The notes under the pieces: model-generated | The model's input: only the letters and a program-made list of their open reading frames with translations | Told to the model about the DNA's origin: nothing | Database searches by the model: none | Part shown: one piece after another, positions 49,440-57,600 of the stretch | How the letters are laid out: every line of letters begins with the position of its first letter | Position numbering within the stretch: the stretch's first letter is position 1 | DNA from: Nostoc carneum NIES-2107 | GTDB taxonomy: Bacteria; Cyanobacteriota; Cyanobacteriia; Cyanobacteriales; Nostocaceae | DNA: 64,000 bases | Reading direction: 5' to 3' | NCBI GenBank assembly: GCA_002368155.1 | Contig: AP018181.1 | Coordinates: 124,001 to 188,000 of the forward strand | Program-made: the position numbers and the translations under genes

Positions 49440-49567
49440 TGCCTCGTTTTGCTTGCAGAGTCCTGATTTCATACATTACACTATGTAGTATATGTATTAT
49501 CAGGCTGTATATAAGACTATATTGGCAATTGGTCAAAAAACTAAATTAGATATTTTTACTTATTAAA

Positions 49568-50131
49568 ATGAACAATCAAAATCATTCCTATTATCTGATC
49601 ATCGATTTAGAAGCTACCTGTTGCGATCGCGGGACTGTTCCGCGTCAAGAAATGGAGATCATCGAAATTGGTGCGGTGATGCTCAATGGCAATACTTGGG
49701 AAATTGATTCGGAGTTTCAACAGTTTATCCAACCTGTGAGAAATCCGCAGTTAACACCTTTCTGCACAAATTTAACTAGCATACAGCAACAAGATATTGA
49801 GACAGCGCCTAAATTTACCGAGGCGATCGCAAATTTAAAGGAATGGATGAGTTCATTTCCTAATAATATTTTTTGTTCTTGGGGAAATTACGATAAAAGT
49901 CAGTTTATTCAAGACTGTAAATATCATCATGTGCCTTATCCTTTTGGTGCAGAACATATAAATATTAAAGAGGAATTTTCCAAATATTTAGGCGTATCTA
50001 AAAGATTTGGCATGGCGCAGGCTCTTGAATATCTGGGAATGGAACTGAAGGGTACACACCACCGTGGTATTGACGATGCGCGCAATATAGCAACCATCTA
50101 TAGATATATGCTGACCCAAAAGCATATTTGA
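49568..50131 (+). CDS. DEDDh 3'-5' exonuclease (RNase T/ERI-1-like)
   Basis: 187 aa DnaQ-superfamily exonuclease. Exo I is IIDLEATC with D13 and E15; Exo II region is WGNYDKSQF; Exo III is THHRGIDDARNIA, giving the DEDDh set. The arrangement of IDLEATC with an early ExEIIEIGAV resembles the KapD/ERI-1 group that trims small RNAs rather than the polymerase proofreading subunit. Substrate is an inference. Not in an operon. Confidence 0.9.
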   Translation: MNNQNHSYYLIIDLEATCCDRGTVPRQEMEIIEIGAVMLNGNTWEIDSEFQQFIQPVRNPQLTPFCTNLTSIQQQDIETAPKFTEAIANLKEWMSSFPNNIFCSWGNYDKSQFIQDCKYHHVPYPFGAEHINIKEEFSKYLGVSKRFGMAQALEYLGMELKGTHHRGIDDARNIATIYRYMLTQKHI

Positions 50132-50334
50132 TTTCAAGAAAATAGATGCGTTAGTAACCTATCCTACGACCTGTGTAATTTCAAAAATCAAATATGAGTT
50201 CTATAGATGTGCTTTATTGTAGTCATGAGTAGTGCTATTTAATTACAAATTCCGAATCGGAAATTATTTTGTCAAGGTGCGGATAAAAAGTTACACTGCA
50301 TATTTAGCACAGGCATGAATTCACTTGTTTTGAT

Positions 50335-51717
50335 ATGCAACTACCCAATCATCTGAAAAAGCCTCCTTTTCTGCAAAGAATCCAATGGGTGGCTGATCCT
50401 GTAGGATATATGGAAAGTGCAGCCCAGCAATATCCTGATCTTTTCAGTGCCAATATAATTGGTTTTGGCAACAATATAGTTTTTGTGAATCATCCCCAGG
50501 GTTTACAAGAATTATTAACTAACGACCGCAAGAAGTTTTTAGCAATTGGTAAAGAAAATAAACTTTTACAGCCCTTAACAGGTGACTATTCAATCATCAT
50601 GCTAGATGGCGATCGCCACAGAAAGCGGCGACAATTAGTCATGCCTTCCTTTCATGGCGATCGGATGCGAGCATACGGTCAGCTAATACGTGATTTGACT
50701 GAAAAATTACTTAATCAATTACCAACTAATCAGATATTTTCGGCTCGTAACACCACCCAAGAGATTTCTCTGCAAGTCATTTTACAAACAGTGTTTGGTG
50801 TTTATGAGGGAGAACGTTGCGAACAACTGAAGCAACAATTAAAGTTGATGGGGGATCTGTTTCGCTCTCCTTTAACTTCTAGCTTTCTGTTTTTCCCTGC
50901 TTTACAAAAAGATTTAGGTGCTTGGAGTCCCTGGGGAAAATTTCTCCGAGATCAGCAGAAACTCGATCAATTACTCTATGCAGAAATTGCGGAACGTCGC
51001 CAGAAACCAGATCCTGAACGCATAGATATTCTCTCTTTACTGATGTCCGCAACAGATGAAGCGGGTAATCAGATGACCGATAAAGAGTTGCGAGATGAGT
51101 TGATTACTCTGTTAATTGCTGGATACGAAACGACCGCAACGGCTATGGCTTGGGGATTATATTGGATACACCAAAAACCAGAAGTCCGTGCCAAATTATT
51201 ACAAGAACTAGACAATTTGGGCGATGCGCCTGACCCTATGAGCATTTTCCGACTGCCCTATCTTACCGCTGTCTGTAATGAAACTTTGCGGATTCGGCCA
51301 GTGGCGATGTTGACATTTCCCAGAGTTGTACAAGAACCTGTTGAGCTCATAGGATATTCTCTACAACCAAATACAGTAGTCGTTGGCTGTATGTTTCTCA
51401 CCCATCAACGAGAGGATTTGTATCCAGAACATCAGCAATTTAAGCCAGAAAGATTTCTCGAACGTCAATTTTCACCCTATGAATTTATACCCTTTGGTGG
51501 CGGTGTCCGTCGCTGTTTAGGTGAGGCTTTAGCCATATTTGAAATGAAAATAGTATTGGCAACAATTCTTTCGCGCTATCAACTCGCTTTAGCTGATAAT
51601 AAACCAGAAGTAGCTCGCCGTCGGGGTCTTACCCTTGCGCCTGCGAATGGTGTCAAAATGATGATTACAGGTAAGCGTGCGCGTCAAGAGTCGCAGCTGA
51701 GTATGGCAAGTACTTGA
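50335..51717 (+). CDS. Cytochrome P450 (CYP110-like)
   Basis: Haem mono-oxygenase, 460 aa. I-helix AGYETTATAM, ExxR in NETLRIRP, PERF motif region FKPERFLERQ, and haem loop FGGGVRRCLG with the Cys ligand. There is no N-terminal membrane anchor, so it is soluble. The family CYP110 is typical of heterocystous cyanobacteria and acts on fatty acids or terpenes; that assignment is from general resemblance. No redox partner lies beside it. Its stop is followed by GGGGGAGATGAGGAAGAT-type repeats. Confidence 0.92.
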   Translation: MQLPNHLKKPPFLQRIQWVADPVGYMESAAQQYPDLFSANIIGFGNNIVFVNHPQGLQELLTNDRKKFLAIGKENKLLQPLTGDYSIIMLDGDRHRKRRQLVMPSFHGDRMRAYGQLIRDLTEKLLNQLPTNQIFSARNTTQEISLQVILQTVFGVYEGERCEQLKQQLKLMGDLFRSPLTSSFLFFPALQKDLGAWSPWGKFLRDQQKLDQLLYAEIAERRQKPDPERIDILSLLMSATDEAGNQMTDKELRDELITLLIAGYETTATAMAWGLYWIHQKPEVRAKLLQELDNLGDAPDPMSIFRLPYLTAVCNETLRIRPVAMLTFPRVVQEPVELIGYSLQPNTVVVGCMFLTHQREDLYPEHQQFKPERFLERQFSPYEFIPFGGGVRRCLGEALAIFEMKIVLATILSRYQLALADNKPEVARRRGLTLAPANGVKMMITGKRARQESQLSMAST

Positions 51718-51718
51718 T

Positions 51719-51827
51719 GGAGGAGATGAGGAAGATGGGGGAGATGAGGAAGATGAGGGGGATGAGGAAGAAATTACCATTACCCAGTCCCCAGTCCCCA
51801 GTCCCCAGTCCCCAATCCCCAGTCCCT
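51719..51827. repeat. GAGATGAGGAAGAT and CCCCAGT repeat tract abutting the ccmK-like start
   Basis: Imperfect 20-bp units of GGGGGAGATGAGGAAGATG at 51719-51770, then seven heptamers CCCCAGT/CCCCAAT at 51784-51827. Only five bases separate the last unit from the start codon of the next gene. Confidence 0.85.
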
Positions 51828-51832
51828 AACCT

Positions 51833-52171
51833 ATGACACTATCACTCGGCATGATTGAAGTTTATGGCGTACCCGCAGCGGTGGAAGCTGGGGATGCGAT
51901 GTGTAAGGCAGCGCGGATTACCCTGGTAGGGTATGAAAATACTGATTTGGGGCGGATTACGGTGCTGATTCGCGGGGAAGTGGGCGAGGTAAATGTTGCA
52001 GTAGGTGCAGGATTAGAAGCAGTAGGACGAGTCAATGGTGGTGAAGTTCTTTCTCATCACATCATTCCCCGTCCCCATGAAAATTTAGAATATGTGTTAC
52101 CGATTCATCGCAGTGCCAATGTTGAGCAATTTCATGCCGATATCCGCTTTCCTCCGCCCCTTTCAGCTTAA
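51833..52171 (+). CDS. ccmK: CcmK-like carboxysome shell protein (stand-alone BMC domain)
   Basis: Hexameric shell protein of the beta-carboxysome class. 112 aa single BMC domain: [78 protein letters not shown]. The pore-region loop and the [16 protein letters not shown] block are CcmK-type rather than CcmO or Pdu. It is outside a ccm operon and 9 bases upstream of an aminotransferase gene. Satellite paralogues such as CcmK5/CcmK6 are known in Nostocales; I cannot say which this is. Confidence 0.9.
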   Translation: MTLSLGMIEVYGVPAAVEAGDAMCKAARITLVGYENTDLGRITVLIRGEVGEVNVAVGAGLEAVGRVNGGEVLSHHIIPRPHENLEYVLPIHRSANVEQFHADIRFPPPLSA

Positions 52172-52180
52172 TAACTTGAT

Positions 52181-53350
52181 ATGGAATCCCTAACATCTCG
52201 TATGCAGGCGGTGCAAACGCCAATCATTCCTGTTGTTGGGGAATTGATTACAAATTCGCCAGGAACTATTTCTTTAGGACAAGGTGTGGTTTCCTACAAT
52301 CCACCACCGGAAGCACAAGAGTTTTTAGCCAAGTTCCTGGCTGAACCAACGAATAATTTATACAAAGCAGTTGAGGGAATTCCGCCATTAGTGGCAGCCT
52401 TAGCAACCAAATTACAAGCCTTTAATGGCATTGAAATAAATCAAAATAACTGCATAGTTGTGACGGCTGGCAGCAACATGGGGTTTATAAACGCCATTCT
52501 AGCGATTACTAGCCCGGGGGATGAGATTATTCTCAATAAACCTTACTATTTCAACCATGAAATGGCGATCGCAATGGCGGGTTGTCGTCCTGTGTTAGTA
52601 GATACCAATGAAAATTATCAACTGCGTCCAGATGCGATCGCCCAAGCAATTACACCTAAAACCAGGGCAGTTGTTACCATTTCCCCCAATAATCCTACAG
52701 GGGTGGTGTATTCAGAAGCAGCATTGCGGGAAGTTAATCAATTATGTGGCAATAACGGCATTTATCACATTAGTGATGAGGCATACGAATACTTTACCTA
52801 TAACGGTGTAAAACATATTTCTCCGGCTGCCTTTGCCAATAGTAGCGATTACACCATTTCCTTGTATAGCCTTTCCAAAGCCTACGGTTTTGCTAGTTGG
52901 CGCATTGGTTATATGGTGATTCCCCAACATCTGCTAGTTCCTGTGAAAAAAGTCCAAGATACTATTTTGATTTGTGCGCCAGTCATTTCTCAGTATGCGG
53001 CGTTAGGAGCATTGCAAGCTAAAGAAGAGTATTTAAGGGAGAATATTGGTGCAATTTCCCAAGTCAGGGAAGTAGTTTTGGCATCGCTCAATCGTTTACA
53101 AGGCCTGTGTACTATTACCCCTGCGGATGGTGCTTTTTATTTCTTCTTGAAAGTTCATACCCAAATGAATGCTTTTGAGTTAGTCAAAAGACTTATACAG
53201 GAACATCAAGTAGCAGTGATTCCTGGTACAACCTTTGGGATGGAAGACGGATGCTATCTGCGTGTTGCTTACGGTGCGCTGCAACAAGAGACGGTAAAAA
53301 CAGGGATGGAGAGATTGGTGCAAGGTTTGCAAACAATTCTAGGGAATTAG
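52181..53350 (+). CDS. Class I/II PLP-dependent aminotransferase
   Basis: 389 aa fold-type I aminotransferase of the aspartate aminotransferase superfamily. SLGQGVVSYNPP opens the small domain. VVTAGSNMGF, SPNNPTGVVYS and ISDEAYEYF precede the PLP lysine K233 in YSLSKAYGFASWRIGYMV. A late R in CYLRVAYG is the substrate carboxylate arginine. Co-transcription with the ccmK-like gene is likely from the 9-base gap. Substrate not predictable; aromatic, aspartate or glutamate types are possible. Confidence 0.92.
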   Translation: MESLTSRMQAVQTPIIPVVGELITNSPGTISLGQGVVSYNPPPEAQEFLAKFLAEPTNNLYKAVEGIPPLVAALATKLQAFNGIEINQNNCIVVTAGSNMGFINAILAITSPGDEIILNKPYYFNHEMAIAMAGCRPVLVDTNENYQLRPDAIAQAITPKTRAVVTISPNNPTGVVYSEAALREVNQLCGNNGIYHISDEAYEYFTYNGVKHISPAAFANSSDYTISLYSLSKAYGFASWRIGYMVIPQHLLVPVKKVQDTILICAPVISQYAALGALQAKEEYLRENIGAISQVREVVLASLNRLQGLCTITPADGAFYFFLKVHTQMNAFELVKRLIQEHQVAVIPGTTFGMEDGCYLRVAYGALQQETVKTGMERLVQGLQTILGN

Positions 53351-53367
53351 TAGGGGTGCAGTTTCCT

Positions 53368-53470
53368 TTGGATGTCGGATGTTGCAGTTCTGAAGTTGAA
53401 GTTCTATGTTCTCAGGATCAGTGCTTTCTCTGATGGGTGAAGCCTACAGACTTTATTCACCATCATTCAT
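53368..53470 (+). repeat. Dispersed GTTGCAGTTCTGAAGTTGAAG repeat, copy A
   Basis: Aligns with 54213-54310 over about 95 bases at roughly 75% identity: TGCAGTTCTGAAGTTGAAG, a spacer with AGGAT, then ACTTTATTCACCATCATTCA. The two copies flank the toxin-antitoxin pair. Confidence 0.8.
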
Positions 53471-53532
53471 CAGCGTAAATAGAAACGCTATATTCAAGGT
53501 ATTATTGAAGCGCCTGCAACAGATAATGATGC

Positions 53533-53811
53533 ATGACGAAAGCAATTAGATCTCAAAGTTTAAAGGAAGCATGGGAACAAGGTTGGCAACAGGCGTTAAC
53601 CCAAGTTGCACAGAATATGCTGCGGGAGGGAATTGATTTAACTCTAGTAGCAAAACTTACTGGGCTACCAATTGAAATAGTTCAGAATTTGCGAACTAGC
53701 GAGGTAGATGATTCACAAATACTGATCAAAGATTTTCTCGAACTGAGTGAGTCATCACTGAGTAAAATTTGGCTTGATCCAGAGGAAGACGAAGCTTGGA
53801 AGGATCTGTAG
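53533..53811 (+). CDS. Antitoxin-like protein of a type II TA pair
   Basis: 92 aa. Residues about 9-52 (EAWEQGWQQALTQVAQNML..., EGIDLTLVAKLTGLPIEIVQNL) match the small tail motif common at the end of Rpn/PD-(D/E)XK proteins. The remainder is a short acidic segment (DFLELSESSLSKIWLDPEEDEAW) of the kind found in antitoxins that cap a MazF partner. The stop overlaps the toxin start by about 16 bases, as usual for TA pairs. Antitoxin role is inferred from context. Confidence 0.75.
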   Translation: MTKAIRSQSLKEAWEQGWQQALTQVAQNMLREGIDLTLVAKLTGLPIEIVQNLRTSEVDDSQILIKDFLELSESSLSKIWLDPEEDEAWKDL

Positions 53812-54197
53812 AAAACTTGGTCAAAGGCGATGTCATCTCCGTGCCTTTCCCATTTTCTGATGCATCTGCTACTAAAAGACGACCTGTTTTAGTGATAGCA
53901 GAATCTGATAGTAACAACATCATAGTCTGTCCTATTACTAGTAAACCTGGTAGAGATTATGAAATTAAATTAGAAGACCAAGACTTCAGAGTTGGTAAAC
54001 TCAACTTAAGTCCTTGCTATATTCGCCCCAATATTATCGCTACGGTGGATAAAAGTAATGTTATTCGCCAGATTGGAAAGTTGAAAGATGGAAAACTCAA
54101 TGAAGTTATTTCTGCAATTATTGAAATACTTCAAAAGCCTTCGGAACCTCCACCTCCAACATCCAAAGCTTTAGAACGTGGTAAAAACCCAAAATAA
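53796..54197 (+). CDS. MazF/PemK-type toxin (mRNA interferase)
   Basis: 133 aa. The PemK-like core is GDVISVPFPFSDASATKRRPVLVIA, then NIIVCPITSK and SPCYIRPNIIATVDKSNVIRQIGKL, which give the MazF barrel and the family's conserved RP pairs. A Pro/Ser tail follows. The first possible start is TTG 53796 inside the antitoxin end; a later TTG at 53817 is an alternative. It cleaves RNA in known family members; here this is an inference. Confidence 0.88.
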   Translation: MEGSVENLVKGDVISVPFPFSDASATKRRPVLVIAESDSNNIIVCPITSKPGRDYEIKLEDQDFRVGKLNLSPCYIRPNIIATVDKSNVIRQIGKLKDGKLNEVISAIIEILQKPSEPPPPTSKALERGKNPK

Positions 54198-54212
54198 TCA
54201 AGCTTGTCAGGC

Positions 54213-54325
54213 TCTCGGTTTTTGCAGTTCTGAAGTTGAAGTTCCGTGTTCAAAGGATAAGCAATATCTCTGAAGGTTTACGCCTACGCACTTTACTCAC
54301 CATTATTCAGCTTTAAATCTCGGAT
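54213..54325 (+). repeat. Dispersed repeat, copy B, leading into the 21-bp array
   Basis: Begins TTTTTGCAGTTCTGAAG and ends ATTATTCAGCTTTAAATCTC. It aligns with 53368-53470 and, at its end, with pieces at 60300-60345 and 60383-60440. Confidence 0.78.
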
Positions 54326-54556
54326 GTTGCACTTCTGAGCATGAAATTCCGAGTTCGGAACATGAAGTTTTGAGTTATGAACACCAAGTTTCGAGTTCTG
54401 AGGATGAAGTATTGAGTTCCGAACACAAATTTTTAAGCTTTGAACATGAACTTCCGGCTTCGGAAGACGAAGTTTTGAGTTCTGAGGATGAAGTATTGAG
54501 TTCCGAACACCAAGTTCCGAGTTTTGACAGTGAAAGCTGGAGTTCTGAAGCTCAAA
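54326..54556 (+). repeat. Tandem array of eleven 21-bp units
   Basis: Eleven units of exactly 21 bases, consensus TTNNGAGTTCNGANNANGAAG, start at 54326, 54347, 54368 and so on to 54536. Because 21 is a multiple of three the forward frame stays open and would encode a repeated acidic heptapeptide (for example VLSSEDE) in a 65-aa product from TTG 54370. No ribosome binding site is evident, so I list it as a repeat and not as a gene. The rest of 54198-54607 holds copy B of the dispersed repeat. Confidence 0.9.
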
Positions 54557-54607
54557 GATGGAGATAATAACTACAAACTATCGTCAAAACACAGCATTAT
54601 CACGCCT

Positions 54608-57600
54608 TTACACATCTTCATTGTCCCAAACATATTTACGGCAGACTTCGCAAGCGGCTTTTGCTTCCTCATTTGGCGGGTTGGTGAAGATGGGATGGTA
54701 GCGGAGGCGGTTACAGCAAACTTCCAGAGAGGTAAGCCAACCAACTCGCCATAAACGTACTGTTTTGTCATGGCTACCACTAACAATTGTCTCTCCATCT
54801 GGGCTAAAGGTGACTGTACGAACATAATTTGTATGTCCTTGCAAGGGTTGACCAATAAGGCGTCCCTCAATATCCCATAAACGTACTGTATTGTCGCTAC
54901 TACCACTAACAATCATCTGTCCATCTGGGCTAAAAGCGACTGAATTAACACAATCCTCATGACCTTGGAACGGTTGACTAATAAGATTGCCTTGTAAGTC
55001 CCACAAACGCACCGTATTGTCCCAACTACCACTAGCAATCATTTGTCCATCTGGGCTAAAAGCGACTGAATTAACATAACTCCTATGACCTTGGAATGGT
55101 TGACCAATAAGATTGCCTTGTAAGTCCCACAAACGTACCGTATTGTCCCAACTACCACTGACAATCATTTGTCCATCTGAGCTAAAAGCGACTGAATTAA
55201 CTAGACTTTCATGACCGTGAAAGGGTTGAGTGATGGGATTGCCTTTTAAGTCCCATAACCTTACTGTTCCATCATTACTACCAGTGACGATCATCTGTCC
55301 ATCTGGGCTAAATGCTAATGTACCAACAGAGTACATATCTCCTTGGAAAGGCGGAGCAATTAAGTTACCCTGAAGATTCCATAACCGCACTGTACCGTCC
55401 ACACCACCACTAGCAATCATCTGTCCATCTGGGCTAAATGCTACTGTCAAAACATAACGCTCATGCCCTAATAGTGGATCACTAATAGGTTTTCCATTGA
55501 TGTCCCATAATCTTACTGTGCTGTCGTCACTAGCAGTGGCTATCATTTGGCTATTAGGACTAACAGTAACAGAGGTCACATAATTTTGATGTCCCCATAA
55601 AGGTTGACTCATACAGTATTTCTTGATGTCCCATAACCGCACTCTGTTGTCATCACTACTACTAACAATCATCTGTCCATCTGGGCTAAAGGCTACCGAC
55701 CAAAAACCCTCTTCTTGAAACATAGAATTGTTTTGCTCTCTCAGCGGTTCACTTATTAACTGTCCTTGAAGGTTCCACAATCTGATTGTTTGGTCATTAC
55801 TGCTACTAACAATCTGCTTCCCATCTGGACTAAAAGCTACCGACCAGACGGTATCCTGGTGCCCCGAAAATGCTTGAAAAACGGGGTGTTTCTGGTTTTC
55901 CCAAGAAAACATTCTCTCTAATTTCCACAACCTTAATGTCTTGTCACGGCTGCCAGAGACAATTTTCTTTCCATCTGGACTAAAAGCAACAGAAGTTACA
56001 AAATCCTCATGACCTTGGAAGGGTTGAGCAATCGGTTTACCTTGCAAGTTCCACAGCCTTATTGTTTTGTCGTTACTACCACTGACAATTATCTTGCCAT
56101 CTGGACTAAAGGCTACTGCAACAACATTATCCTCATGACCTTGAAAAGGTTGACCAATCGGTTCGCCTTGCAAGTTCCACAACCTTACTGTTTTATCACT
56201 ACTGCCACTAACAATCATCTTGCCATTTGGGCTAAAACTTACTGACCATACAGTATCCTCATGACCTTGAAAAGGTTGACCAATCGGTTCGCCTTGCAAG
56301 TTCCACAGCCTTACTTTTTTGTCCTTGCTCCCACTAACAATCATCTTGCCACTTGGGCTAAAAGCTACTGACCATACAGAAAGCTCGTGTCCGCAAAAAG
56401 AGTTACTTATGGAGTTACCCTGAATATCCCATAACCGTATTTTGCTATCCAAACTGCCGCTAGCAATCATCTTGCTATCTGGGCTAAAAGCTACTGAAGT
56501 TACAGATTTATTATGTCCTGAGAAAGGAATTGGTACTTGGACTTTTTCCATTACTCTATGCAAGCAAGTCAGAACAGGGTTGAGAATCTTCTTAGGCATT
56601 TGTTCTCGATTTTCACCCACAGTGTTAATCGCCAGCACTAGACTATCTACTGGTTGGAAGGAGAGTAAATTCTCTACCCTAGCGGCTTTATATAGCAGTC
56701 TAGATTCCGTAAGTGCCATCTCCAGGTTAGCAATACGGTCATTTTCGTGGGTGTCGCTATGTTGATAAAAATTCTTATCTTCTTGGGGTGATTGTAAATA
56801 AGGCTGCAATTGTTGCCAGCTATCCCTGACTTCCGCCAGCAGTCCCCCTTGCATTAAATATTTGTCATCCTGCCTTTTATTCAACCATTCCCGCCGGGTA
56901 TCTTCTAATCTGTCACTCACACGCCGCAAATCTCGGTCTTGTTGTCGCCACAGGGTAAACTGCTGCCAACCTTCTATTAAAGCTTCATGGGCTAAATCAA
57001 TCCAAGCTTCTCCTTTTTCATCTTTCCCTGTAACTAACAAGCGTCCTTTAACTAATCCCACTTCCCCATCTAGTAATTCACTCAGTTGTTGCTGTTGATT
57101 GGGGTCATGACCTGCAATATTTAAGATTGTGGCTTTTGGTTGGCGCTGTCGGGTGTCTTTGTCTCCTTCTCCCGTCCGCAATAAGCGCAGAAAAATCAGC
57201 CTGATCCATTCTTTTTCCTGCTGAGTGCGTTCTTGAGTTGGCGATTCTTCCTCAAAATCTTGGTAGTGATAAACTTTTTCTGCATGAAGATTCAACGCCC
57301 CAGCTAATTCTCCCAACTTTTCATATTGTTCTAGGGTAAGTTGATGTTTTTCTTGGTCGCGTTTATCCCAGAGTTTAGTTAAAGCAAACTCCAACAAAGG
57401 CAAAAACCCAGGTTCTTGTTTTACATCTTGGAGAATTTTTAATAGTAGTGCTTCTTCAACAGTATGACCTTGAAGTTTGGCTGGTTCAGTGATGCTCGCC
57501 TTTAAATCAACTCCAGTTAAATCTCCTATAAAAACAGCTTGTGTTTGAATTAGCTGGGTTAAGGATTCATATTGCAAACAGGGTTCGAGAAAATCTGCTC

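Noticed and set aside
54370-54567. 65-aa acidic repeat protein as a gene
   Set aside because: TTG start without ribosome binding site, and the frame is explained by an array period of 21; kept only as a finding.
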